64,000 nt of DNA from DYJE01 sp041660385 (GTDB lineage Bacteria; Desulfobacterota; Desulfobacteria; Desulfobacterales; Desulfolunaceae): assembly GCA_041660385.1 (NCBI GenBank), contig JBAZWJ010000014.1:30548-94547 (forward strand). The letters are read 5' to 3'. Of this stretch, positions 43,790 to 52,265 are shown in pieces; the stretch's first letter is position 1; every line of letters begins with the position of its first letter. The position numbers and the translations under genes were made by a program. The notes beneath the pieces are model-generated. The model made no database searches. It was not told where the DNA came from and saw only the letters and a list, made by a program, of their open reading frames with translations.

Positions 43790-45436
43790 ATGGAATCATC
43801 AGCAGAAAATATAATGTACAGCAAAGAAAGCATTGAAGAGCTGAAACAGGATATTCTGAAAAAATATCCCACCAAAGTGGCTCGAAAAAGAGCCAAGCAG
43901 ATCATTATCAACAAGGTGGACAACGACGATGTCGTGCCTGATATCGGCGCCAACACACGAACCGTTCCGGGCATTCTCACCCAGAGAGGCTGCACTTACG
44001 CAGGGTGTAAGGGTGTTATTCTTGGGCCCACCAGAGATCTGGTAAACATCGTGCACGGGCCCATCGGTTGCAGTTTTTACGCCTGGCTCACACGTCGTAA
44101 CCAGACCCGGCCCCCCAGTGACATGGCCGAAAACTTCATACCCTACTGTTTTTCAACGGACATGCAGGATTCGGATATCGTGTTCGGTGGTGAAGGGAAA
44201 CTGCGTCAGGCCATCCAGGAAGCCTATGACCTGTTCCAACCCAAGGCCATCAGCATTTTCGCCACCTGCCCCGTGGGTCTGATCGGTGATGATATCCATC
44301 AGGTGGCCAGAGAAATGAAAGAGAAACTGGGGATCAACGTGTTCGCCTTTTCCTGTGAAGGTTACAAAGGCGTCAGCCAGAGCGCCGGTCACCACATTGC
44401 CAACAACGGTATTTTCAAACACGTAGTGGGGCAAGACGATTCGGTACAGGAAGGAGAATACAAAATCAACCTTCTGGGCGAGTACAACATCGGCGGCGAC
44501 GGTTTCGAGATCGACAGAATTCTTGAAGAATGCGGCATCAAAGTGGTGTCCACGTTCAGCGGCAACTCCACATACAACCAGTTTGCCAACGCTCATACGG
44601 CGGATCTGAACACGGTCATGTGTCACCGGTCCATCAACTATGTGGCTGAAATGATGGAAACAAAATTCGGGATTCCCTGGATCAAGATCAACTTTATCGG
44701 AGCCCGATCCACAGCCAAAAGCCTTCGTAAAATCGCCGACTATTTCGGCGAGCAGAAGCTGAAAGACAAGGTGGAAGAGGTAATCGCACGTGAAATGCCG
44801 ATGGTCGAAGCGGTCATGGCCGATGCACGATCACGCTGCGAAGGAAAAATAGCCATGATGTTCGTGGGCGGATCACGTGCCCATCACTATCAGGAACTGT
44901 TCAACGAACTCGGCATGAAAACCGTGTCAGCCGGATACGAATTCGCTCACCGGGACGACTACGAAGGCCGGAAAGTGCTGCCCACCATCAAGGTTGATGC
45001 GGACAGCCGGAATATCGAAGAACTTGAAATCACCCAGGACCCGGAACGCTTCAAACCCAGAAAGACCGACGATCAGCTCAAGGCACTGGCCGATCAGGGT
45101 TACACGTTCAAGGACTACAAAGGGATGATGCCCGAAATGGATGAAAACAGTCTGGTCATCGACGACATCAGCCATTACGAAACCGAACGACTGATCGAGT
45201 TCTACGAACCGGATGTGGTCTGCGCGGGCATCAAGGAGAAATTTGTGGTCCAGAAAAGCGGCGTACCCATGAAGCAGCTTCACAGCTACGACTCGGGCGG
45301 ACCGTACGCAGGTTTCAGGGGAGCTGTCAATTTCTACAAAGAAATCGACCGCATGGTGAACAGCCGGGTGAAACATATCATCAAGGCTCCCTGGGAGAAG
45401 AACCCTGAGCTTTCTGGTCATTATGCCTGGGAATAA
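43790..45436 (+). CDS. nifD: Nitrogenase molybdenum-iron protein alpha chain
   Basis: The 548-residue alpha subunit. P-cluster cysteines are C68 (RGCTYAGC), C94 (GPIGCSFYAW) and C160 (FATCPVGLIGDD). FeMo-cofactor ligands are C278 (VMCHRSINY) and H498 (LHSYDSGG). Q197 and H201 in VSQSAGHHIANN match the residues near the active site and homocitrate in Mo nitrogenase. About 50 extra residues around 385-450 are the insertion typical of clostridial/cluster III NifD. All catalytic positions are present. GGAAAAATCC precedes ATG. A strong hairpin follows the stop at once. Confidence 0.97.
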   Translation: MESSAENIMYSKESIEELKQDILKKYPTKVARKRAKQIIINKVDNDDVVPDIGANTRTVPGILTQRGCTYAGCKGVILGPTRDLVNIVHGPIGCSFYAWLTRRNQTRPPSDMAENFIPYCFSTDMQDSDIVFGGEGKLRQAIQEAYDLFQPKAISIFATCPVGLIGDDIHQVAREMKEKLGINVFAFSCEGYKGVSQSAGHHIANNGIFKHVVGQDDSVQEGEYKINLLGEYNIGGDGFEIDRILEECGIKVVSTFSGNSTYNQFANAHTADLNTVMCHRSINYVAEMMETKFGIPWIKINFIGARSTAKSLRKIADYFGEQKLKDKVEEVIAREMPMVEAVMADARSRCEGKIAMMFVGGSRAHHYQELFNELGMKTVSAGYEFAHRDDYEGRKVLPTIKVDADSRNIEELEITQDPERFKPRKTDDQLKALADQGYTFKDYKGMMPEMDENSLVIDDISHYETERLIEFYEPDVVCAGIKEKFVVQKSGVPMKQLHSYDSGGPYAGFRGAVNFYKEIDRMVNSRVKHIIKAPWEKNPELSGHYAWE

Positions 45437-45456
45437 AAACGGCTACCGCCGTTTTT
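45435..45456 (+). terminator. Terminator-like hairpin after nifD
   Basis: AAAAACGGC (45435-45443), loop TACC, GCCGTTTTT (45448-45456): a perfect 9-base stem ending in a run of T, overlapping the nifD stop. It resembles an intrinsic terminator, though the stem is short. It would lower or partition transcription into nifK unless read through. Confidence 0.6.
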
Positions 45457-45460
45457 ATGG

Positions 45461-45484
45461 AAGGGCGTTCTTGGGAACGCCCTT
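45461..45484 (+). repeat. Second hairpin in the nifD-nifK gap
   Basis: AAGGGCGTTC (45461-45470) pairs perfectly with GAACGCCCTT (45475-45484) across a 4-base loop. Further dyads follow (GGCAGGTTCCAAACCTGCC about 45498-45516 and GGATGGGTGAAACCCATC about 45549-45566, then GCGGGTTTGGAACCCGC-type near 45574), making a hairpin array in the 209-base gap. Confidence 0.75.
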
Positions 45485-45645
45485 GGGGAGGACGGTGCTG
45501 TAGGGGCAGGTTCCAAACCTGCCTTGGTCAGTTGTCGGCAACCTGTAGGATGGGTGAAACCCATCACATAGGACGGGTTTGGAACCCGCCCCTACGGGCA
45601 TAGCCGTCATAAATGTGCAATGAAATTAATTACAAGGAGTTAATC

Positions 45646-47022
45646 ATGCTTCTAAGACATACACCTAAAGAAATCAAAGAAAGATCGGCTCTGGTCATCA
45701 ATCCGGCCAAGACCTGTCAGCCGGTGGGGGCCATGTATGCGGCTCTGGGAATTCATGCCTGCATGCCCCACAGTCATGGGTCGCAAGGGTGCTGCTCCTA
45801 TCACCGGAGCGCGCTCACACGGCATTACAAGGAACCGGCCATGGCCACCACTAGTTCGTTCACCGAAGGCGCGTCGGTTTTCGGAGGCCAGGCCAACCTG
45901 ATCCAGGCCATCGATAATATTTTCACCATTTATGAGCCGGACATTATCGCCGTTCACACCACATGCCTTTCCGAGACTATCGGTGATGACATCACCCAGA
46001 TCGCCCGGAAAGCTAAGGATGAAGGTAAAGTTCCGTCCGGCAAATACGTGATTCACTGCAACACACCCAGCTATGTAGGCTCCCACGTCACCGGTTTTGC
46101 CAACATGTGCAAAGGCATGGTGGATTATTTTGCGGAAAAAACCGGTGAGAAGCAGAACCGTTTCAACATCATCCCCGGTTTTGTGGAACCGTCGGACATG
46201 GAAGAAATCAAACGACTGGTTACGGCCATGGGGATTGATTTCACCTTGTTCCCAGACACGTCCGGGGTTTTGAACGGCCCCTTAACCGGCCATTTCAGCA
46301 TGTATCCTGACGGCGGCGTCACTGTGGAACAACTGAAAGGAACTGGCGACAGCATGGGGACTCTGGCTCTTGGTGAAACAGCTTCATCCCTGGCTGCCAA
46401 GACTCTGGACACCAAGTTCAAGGTGCCCTGCGAGATTCTTGATCTGCCCATCGGCCTTTCATGCACCGATGCGTTCATCGACACCTTGCGGAAAGTCGCC
46501 GGTGTTCCGGTGCCCGATTCCATCACTTACGAACGGGGCCAGATGGTGGACATCATCAGCGACATGCATCAGTACTTTTACGGAAAGAAAGTGGCGCTGT
46601 TCGGTGATCCTGATCAGATGGTGGCCCTCACCCGCTTCCTTCTGGATCTGGACATGAAACCTGTCCACATCATCACAGGGACACCGGGCAAGAAGTTCGA
46701 AAAAACTATCAGAAGTCTGACAGACGGCCTTCCGTACTCGGTGAACGTAAAGGAAAACGGCGACACGTTCCTTCTCCACCAGTGGATCAAGAACGAACCC
46801 GTGGATCTTCTGATCGGTAACACCTACGGCAAATACATCGCCAGAGACGAGGATATTCCTTTTCTCCGCCACGGGTTCCCGATCATCGACCGTGTGGGCC
46901 ATTCCTATTTCCCCACCGTGGGTTACAAGGGGGGCATCCGTATGCTTGAAAAGATTCTGGATCTGCTGCTGGATAGAGTTGACAGAGACGCCAAGGAAGA
47001 AGGGTTTGAGCTGGTGTTGTAG
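45646..47022 (+). CDS. nifK: Nitrogenase molybdenum-iron protein beta chain
   Basis: The 458-residue beta subunit, which completes the P-cluster with NifD. Cysteines are seen in NPAKTCQPVGAMYA, HGSQGCCSYHRSAL and HTTCLSETIGDD. It lacks the N-terminal extension of proteobacterial NifK, as expected for cluster III. ATG 45646 has AAGGAG at seven-base spacing; the frame opens 11 codons earlier. It follows nifD after a hairpin-rich 209-base gap and precedes nifE by 343 bases. Confidence 0.96.
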   Translation: MLLRHTPKEIKERSALVINPAKTCQPVGAMYAALGIHACMPHSHGSQGCCSYHRSALTRHYKEPAMATTSSFTEGASVFGGQANLIQAIDNIFTIYEPDIIAVHTTCLSETIGDDITQIARKAKDEGKVPSGKYVIHCNTPSYVGSHVTGFANMCKGMVDYFAEKTGEKQNRFNIIPGFVEPSDMEEIKRLVTAMGIDFTLFPDTSGVLNGPLTGHFSMYPDGGVTVEQLKGTGDSMGTLALGETASSLAAKTLDTKFKVPCEILDLPIGLSCTDAFIDTLRKVAGVPVPDSITYERGQMVDIISDMHQYFYGKKVALFGDPDQMVALTRFLLDLDMKPVHIITGTPGKKFEKTIRSLTDGLPYSVNVKENGDTFLLHQWIKNEPVDLLIGNTYGKYIARDEDIPFLRHGFPIIDRVGHSYFPTVGYKGGIRMLEKILDLLLDRVDRDAKEEGFELVL

Positions 47023-47365
47023 CATGACGGGTTTGGTTTATCAAACGGCCTTCGCCGCATGATTTCCGGGCAATACCGTAGGGGCGACCTGCGGGTCGCC
47101 CACCCTCGGTCGCCCCGTGCGACCGCCCAAACAGGTTGTCCATGAAAGACGATGGCGATGTGAACATGAAAGACCGTCGGGTGGCGGGCAAGGGCGACCG
47201 CGGGTCGCCCCTACGACGGAGGCGGGCGAGGACCATAACCGGCCAAACCTATTTGGGTGATTCCCGTAGGGGCGACCTGCGACCGCCCGAACAGATGCAA
47301 TACGAACACAATTGAGTCGCAATTATTATTAGTATTAGAAACCAAAACGTAAAGAGAGGTCACCC
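47023..47365. repeat. GTAGGGGCGACC-family repeats between nifK and nifE
   Basis: The 343-base gap holds CCGTAGGGGCGACC with GCGGGTCGCCC at about 47078-47100, an inverted GGGCGACCGCGGGTCGCCCC at about 47191-47210, and a third CGTAGGGGCGACC at about 47264-47276. GTCGCCC/GGGCGAC dyads make hairpins. No gene seen. Confidence 0.78.
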
Positions 47366-48703
47366 ATGACATTCACAGTACTTAAAGAACGGGAAAAACA
47401 AATTTATATGAAAGGTGAACAACCGTTCGACATGACCTGCGATACAAAAAGTGCCGCAGGGTCGGTCAGTCAAAGGGCCTGCGTGTTCTGTGGATCACGG
47501 GTGGTGCTTTATCCGGTGGCGGACGCCCTTCATCTGGTCCACGGTCCCATTGGTTGCGCGGCATACACCTGGGACATCCGGGGTTCATTGTCTTCCGGGC
47601 CGGAGCTTCACCGGAAAAGTTTTTCAACGGATTTGCGTGAAACCCAGATCATTTTCGGTGGAGAGAAAAGGCTTTACGGATCTCTGATTGAACTGATCGA
47701 CCGGTATCAGCCCAAGGCGGCCTTTGTTTACGCCACCTGTATCGTGGGGATTATCGGGGATGATGTGGCGGCAGTGTGCAAAAAAGTTTCGGCTGAAAAA
47801 GGAATCCCCGTGATTCCTGTTCACTCCGAAGGGTTCAAAGGCACAAAAAAAGACGGATACAAAGCTGCTTGTGACGCCCTTGGAACCCTGATTGGAACAG
47901 GAAGCATTAAAAATATTGGAAAAACAAGCATCAACATTCTGGGCGAATTCAATATCGGCGGGGAAGCCTGGATCATTGAAAACTATTACAAGAAAATGGG
48001 CGTCGAAGTGGTGTCCATCATGACCGGTGACAGCCGGGTGGATAAAATAAGAAAGGCCCATGGCGCATCCTTGAACGTGGTGCAGTGCTCGGGTTCCATG
48101 ATGCAGCTGGCCCAGATGATGGAGAAAAAATATGGAATACCTTATATCCGTGTATCCTATTTCGGTATCGAAGACACGGCAAGAGCCCTTTACGATGTGG
48201 CGGCCCATTTCCACGATAACGCCGAAGTCATGGAAAAGACAAAAGCTCTGGTCAACGAAGAGGTGTCGGCTATCTACCCTGAAATCAAACGATACAGGGC
48301 TTATCTCACGGGAAAACGTGCCGCCATTTACGTGGGCGGAGCGTTCAAAGCGTTCTCCCTGATCAAGGCCCTTAAGTCCCTGGGCATGAGCACGATTCTT
48401 GCCGGATCTCAGACCGGGAATAAAGAGGATTATGAAATCCTAAGAGACATGTGCGACGACGGCACGGTGATTCTGGATGATGCCAACCCTCTGGAGCTTT
48501 CCAAATACATCGTTGAAAAAAAGGCTGATCTTTTTATCGGCGGCGTTAAAGAAAGACCGGTGGCGTTCAAAATGGGTGTGGGTTTTTGCGATCACAACCA
48601 CGAACGAAAAATCCCCCTAGCCGGTTTCGAAGGCATGGTCCATTTTGCACGGGAAGTTTACGGGACGGTGAAGAGTCCGGTGTGGGAATTGTTGCGGCGA
48701 TGA
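47366..48703 (+). CDS. nifE: FeMo-cofactor scaffold protein NifE
   Basis: A 445-residue NifD paralogue that with NifN forms the scaffold on which the NifB product is matured to FeMo-cofactor. RACVFCGSRVVLYPVADALH, HGPIGCAAYTWDIRG and YATCIVGIIGDD supply cluster cysteines. INILGEFNIGGEAWIIENYY and the end of the protein fit NifE rather than NifD; the NifD His-442 equivalent is absent. The start sits after AGAGAGGTCACCC. Repeat-filled gaps lie on both sides. Confidence 0.93.
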   Translation: MTFTVLKEREKQIYMKGEQPFDMTCDTKSAAGSVSQRACVFCGSRVVLYPVADALHLVHGPIGCAAYTWDIRGSLSSGPELHRKSFSTDLRETQIIFGGEKRLYGSLIELIDRYQPKAAFVYATCIVGIIGDDVAAVCKKVSAEKGIPVIPVHSEGFKGTKKDGYKAACDALGTLIGTGSIKNIGKTSINILGEFNIGGEAWIIENYYKKMGVEVVSIMTGDSRVDKIRKAHGASLNVVQCSGSMMQLAQMMEKKYGIPYIRVSYFGIEDTARALYDVAAHFHDNAEVMEKTKALVNEEVSAIYPEIKRYRAYLTGKRAAIYVGGAFKAFSLIKALKSLGMSTILAGSQTGNKEDYEILRDMCDDGTVILDDANPLELSKYIVEKKADLFIGGVKERPVAFKMGVGFCDHNHERKIPLAGFEGMVHFAREVYGTVKSPVWELLRR

Positions 48704-48739
48704 ATGTTTGAAATTTGAATTGGGAAACGGGGAAAAATT

Positions 48740-48770
48740 AACGTCGAACATCGAACGCCCAACATCGAAT
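48740..48770 (+). repeat. ACATCGAAC-family intergenic repeat
   Basis: AACGTCGAACATCGAACG then CCCAACATCGAAT, matching 3700-3730 almost base for base. Next to it, CTCGTTCCGGGGATTTTCC (from 48796) matches the left half of the 36-bp direct repeat at 3633. Confidence 0.85.
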
Positions 48771-48888
48771 GAAGGAGCGGGGCATTTTTACATTCCTCGT
48801 TCCGGGGATTTTCCCCGGAAGGGCCGCCGGAGGCATCAAAACCAACCCCATGTGCCGGTTGGAAAAAATTAATTAAGAGGGTTTTACC

Positions 48889-50274
48889 ATGAAAAACACA
48901 GCGATGGTCAAAGACAAAACAGATGCCAAAGAGGCCACCACCAATGCATGCAAACTCTGCACGCCGCTTGGTGCATCCCTGGCGTTCAAAGGGGTGAAAG
49001 GTGCGATTTCATTGATGCACGGGTCACAGGGTTGTTCAACCTATATCAGGCGTTATCTGATCAGTCATTTCAAGGAACCCATTGACATCGCTTCGTCCAA
49101 TTTCTCGGAAGATACGGCGATATTCGGCGGCGGGGCCAACCTCAGCGCGTCGGTGAAAAACGTGGTCAGACAGTACAACCCGGAGCTGGTGGGCATTTCC
49201 ACCACCTGTCTTTCGGAAACCATCGGTGACGACGTGCCCATGATCCTCAGGCGGATCCGGCAGGAAGACAGTGACGGGAGCCTTCCGCCCATCGTCCATG
49301 TGTCCACCCCCAGCTACACGGGAACCCATGCGGACGGCTATGTGGGCGCTGTGAGGGCACTGGTTGACGCCCTTGCCATAAATAAAAATCATGATCTTGC
49401 AGTGGCACCGGTGAACGTGTTTCCCGGCATGTATTCCCCTGCGGATCTGCGCTACCTCAAAGAGATACTGGAGGATTTCGGCCTTAGCTACCGCATGCTG
49501 CCCGATTATTCCGAAACTCTGGATGCCGGCCCCTGGACCAGTTACCAGAAAATTCCCGAGGGAGGTATTTCCCTTACGGAAATCGCTGACATGGCAAGCG
49601 CCTGTGCCAGCCTGGAATTCGGGCATATAAGGCGATACGATGACACGGCATCGGCACTGCTTGAAGCACGGTTCGGCATTTCGGCCTACCCTCTTCCCAT
49701 GCCTGCTGGAGTCAAGGCCACGGACCATCTGTTCGATGTTCTTTCTCAACTTTCGGGAAAACCTGTTCCCGACAAACATCGGAAAGAGCGTGAGCGACTT
49801 CTTGATTCCTATGTGGACGGCCACAAATACGTGTTTGGCGCTCGGGCTGTGATTTACGGTGAGGAGGATCTGGTGGCGGGAATGTTTTCATTTTTAACGG
49901 AGATCGGCGTTATTCCTGTTCTCTGTGCTTCGGGCGGTACAAGCGGCAAACTGAAGGAAACCATTGAAAGCTTGAAGCCTGAGGGTTTTGATGATGAGAT
50001 CACTGTTCTCCAGGCAGCGGATTTCGGGGAAATTGAAGCGGCTGCTCTGGGTATGAAAGCCGACCTTTTTGTGGGAAACAGCAAAGGGTACTCTGTTTCA
50101 CGGCAGCTGGGCATTCCTCTGGTGCGAGTGGGGTTTCCCATTCATGACCGGGTAGGCGGACCGCGAATGCATCACATCGGGTACAGGGGTTGCCAGGAGT
50201 TGTTTGACCGGGTGACGAATGCGGTGCTGGAGAAGCGTCAGGAGGAGAGTGGGGTGGGGTATAGTTATTTGTAG
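48889..50274 (+). CDS. nifN: FeMo-cofactor scaffold protein NifN
   Basis: A 461-residue NifK paralogue and partner of NifE. NACKLCTPLGASLAFKGVKG, LMHGSQGCSTYIRRY and STTCLSETIGDD are typical. SNFSEDTAIFGGGANLSASV marks NifN in this group. The C-terminal third is more diverged from NifK. It is preceded by TTAAGAGGG and followed by a GTGGAC repeat tract before nifB. Confidence 0.92.
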   Translation: MKNTAMVKDKTDAKEATTNACKLCTPLGASLAFKGVKGAISLMHGSQGCSTYIRRYLISHFKEPIDIASSNFSEDTAIFGGGANLSASVKNVVRQYNPELVGISTTCLSETIGDDVPMILRRIRQEDSDGSLPPIVHVSTPSYTGTHADGYVGAVRALVDALAINKNHDLAVAPVNVFPGMYSPADLRYLKEILEDFGLSYRMLPDYSETLDAGPWTSYQKIPEGGISLTEIADMASACASLEFGHIRRYDDTASALLEARFGISAYPLPMPAGVKATDHLFDVLSQLSGKPVPDKHRKERERLLDSYVDGHKYVFGARAVIYGEEDLVAGMFSFLTEIGVIPVLCASGGTSGKLKETIESLKPEGFDDEITVLQAADFGEIEAAALGMKADLFVGNSKGYSVSRQLGIPLVRVGFPIHDRVGGPRMHHIGYRGCQELFDRVTNAVLEKRQEESGVGYSYL

Positions 50275-50288
50275 GGGTTTTGTAAGTT

Positions 50289-50342
50289 TTTTGTGGACGG
50301 TGGACGTTGTGGACGACGTGGACATGGACTGGGTGGACAAGA
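50289..50342 (+). repeat. GTGGAC hexamer tract before nifB
   Basis: GTGGAC occurs six times in about 54 bases with variable short spacing (GTGGACGGTGGACGTTGTGG and onward). It shares the hexamer with the nifH leader tract. Confidence 0.75.
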
Positions 50343-50401
50343 TAAATCCTTGAATTTCCATGATTCCTTAAAAATATAACTAAAAGATATGAGGTGGTGT
50401 C

Positions 50402-51697
50402 ATGGCAATCGATATTTCAAATCATCCCTGTTTCAATGCGGATATTCGTCATAAATTCGGGCGGGTTCATCTTCCTGTGGCGCCACGGTGCAATATTCAG
50501 TGCAAGTTCTGCAACAGAAAATTCGACTGCGTGAACGAAAGCAGGCCCGGCGTAACCAGCGGCATTCTTTCGCCTTATCAGGCGCTGGTATATCTCGAAC
50601 ATGTGTTTGAGGAAAAAAAGAACATCAGTGTTGTGGGAATTGCAGGACCGGGCGATCCTTTTGCCAACCCGGAAGAAACCATGGAAACGCTTCGGCTTGT
50701 GCGGGCAAAGTACCCGGAAATTATATTGTGCCTTGCAACAAACGGCCTGGGGATTGGGCCGTATATCGAAGAACTGGCGGCGCTGAACGTGGGGCATGTC
50801 ACGGTGACGGTGAATGCCATTGACCCTGAAATCGCCGCAAAAGTCTATGCCTGGGTGCGATACGACAAGAGAATTCACCGGGCCGAAGAAGGGGTTAAAG
50901 TCCTGATGGACCGTCAGATCGAGGCGATCAAGGAACTGAAAAAGAATGGCGTGACGGTTAAGGTGAACAGTATCGTCATTCCCGGAGTAAACGACCACCA
51001 CATTGTGGACGTGGCAAAACGGATGTCCGAGCTGGGCGTGGATATCTTCAACTGCCTGCCCTATTACAAAAATGAAGGATCGGCCTTTGCCCACATCGAT
51101 GAACCCAGTCCAGCCGACATCCGCCGCATCCGGGAAGTGGCAGGGAAATACATCCACCAGATGACCCATTGCGCAAGATGCCGGGCCGATGCGGTAGGCT
51201 GTATCGGTGAAAAGGAAAGCGCGTCGCTGATGGACAAACTCAAAGCATGCGAAAGCATGCCGGCCCAGCCCGATTCCAGCTTTGCTCCGCTGCCGGTCAA
51301 GACTTCGGAGAAAAAGCACATCGCCGTGGCCAGCCTTGAAGGGTCTCTGGTGAACCAGCATCTGGGTGAAGCCTACCGCCTGCTGATTTTCAAGGAAACG
51401 GATGGCAGCGTGGAATGCATTGATGAACGCCAGACCCCCGAACCGGGCGGTGGTGATTCACGATGGCTGGGCATTGCCGATCTGATCAAAGACTGCCACA
51501 CCCTGCTTGTCAGCGGCATCGGTAAACGACCGGAGCAAGTATTGAAGGAAAAAGGAATCAACGTTCTCACCGTGGAAGGCATGATCGAAGAAGCGGCCAC
51601 GGCTGTGTTTAAAGGAGACCGGCTGAACCACATCTTCAAGAGAGAGCGGACCCGGTGCGGCGTGGGTTGCTCTGGAACTGGGATGGGGTGTGGATGA
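50402..51697 (+). CDS. nifB: NifB radical SAM enzyme for FeMo-cofactor core synthesis
   Basis: Builds the 8Fe-9S-C core (NifB-co) for nitrogenase. The radical SAM cysteines are C30, C34 and C37 (CNIQCKFCNRKFDC). Further cysteines (CVNESRPG region, HCARCRADAVGC) carry the K-cluster ligands. Residues from about 300 to 420 form a NifX/NafY-like domain (VASLEGSLVNQHLGEAYRLL), and the tail RCGVGCSGTGMGCG is Cys-rich. The 431-residue length is that of the two-domain form. GAGGTG precedes ATG. Confidence 0.96.
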   Translation: MAIDISNHPCFNADIRHKFGRVHLPVAPRCNIQCKFCNRKFDCVNESRPGVTSGILSPYQALVYLEHVFEEKKNISVVGIAGPGDPFANPEETMETLRLVRAKYPEIILCLATNGLGIGPYIEELAALNVGHVTVTVNAIDPEIAAKVYAWVRYDKRIHRAEEGVKVLMDRQIEAIKELKKNGVTVKVNSIVIPGVNDHHIVDVAKRMSELGVDIFNCLPYYKNEGSAFAHIDEPSPADIRRIREVAGKYIHQMTHCARCRADAVGCIGEKESASLMDKLKACESMPAQPDSSFAPLPVKTSEKKHIAVASLEGSLVNQHLGEAYRLLIFKETDGSVECIDERQTPEPGGGDSRWLGIADLIKDCHTLLVSGIGKRPEQVLKEKGINVLTVEGMIEEAATAVFKGDRLNHIFKRERTRCGVGCSGTGMGCG

Positions 51698-51754
51698 ATA
51701 TTCCAATCGAACTTAATAAAAAAATATAACCATTTTCAACAAAGGAGACACACC

Positions 51755-52057
51755 ATGGAAAAACCCAAACACCACATGCTGCTCTGCGCCAGTTTCAGAG
51801 TCGGCGGCGAACCCAAAGGCTACTGTCATAAAAAAGGATCAACCGGTCTTCTCCAGTACATCGAAGAAGAAGTTCTGGATCGGGGAATGGATGTTCTTCT
51901 GTCCACCACCGGTTGCCTCAAGCAATGCGAAAAAGGTCCGGTGGTGGTGATCTACCCGGATAATATCTGGTACGGCGGTATTGAAAGCGAATCGGCAGTG
52001 GATGAAATTCTGGATGCCCTTGAAAACGGAGGAACGGCGGAAGGGCTACTTCTTTGA
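51755..52057 (+). CDS. Thioredoxin-like 2Fe-2S ferredoxin
   Basis: A 100-residue electron carrier. C11, C24, C54 and C58 follow the C-x12-C-x29-C-x3-C spacing of Shethna-type thioredoxin-fold ferredoxins often found with nif genes, where they may support or protect nitrogenase. AAAGGAGA precedes ATG. It is 57 bases after nifB and probably cotranscribed. Confidence 0.9.
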   Translation: MEKPKHHMLLCASFRVGGEPKGYCHKKGSTGLLQYIEEEVLDRGMDVLLSTTGCLKQCEKGPVVVIYPDNIWYGGIESESAVDEILDALENGGTAEGLLL

Positions 52058-52097
52058 TCAACAACGTTATACATAGCGCAAATAGTCGTTATGCATA

Positions 52098-52146
52098 TAG
52101 GGTGGGCTTTCGCCCACCATATTGTGGTGGGCGAAAGCCCACCCTA
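52098..52146. repeat. Perfect 22-bp inverted repeat
   Basis: Arms at 52098-52119 (begin TAGGGTGGGCTTTC) and 52125-52146 (end GAAAGCCCACCCTA) are exactly complementary with a 5-base loop. A related dyad, GGGCACGGCGTGCCGTGCCC, lies at about 52204-52223. Each arm is itself a small palindrome, typical of REP-like elements. Confidence 0.85.
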
Positions 52147-52265
52147 CGGCTGTATTTCATGTGCCCTGTATAAGTCACAATGGCGGTGGAACACGGTGCG
52201 TAGGGGCACGGCGTGCCGTGCCCAACACCCCAATTCTGCATAAAAAGAACAACCGAGAGGCACTC

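Noticed and set aside
47366..50274. nifE and nifN as an alternative (V or Fe-only) nitrogenase
   Set aside because: No delta subunit gene is present, cofactor-binding His is missing in the NifE-like protein, and order after nifDK and before nifB fits the scaffold proteins.
50289..50342. CRISPR-like short repeat array
   Set aside because: The GTGGAC units are only six bases with irregular 3-9 base spacing. There are no spacers of constant length and no cas genes.
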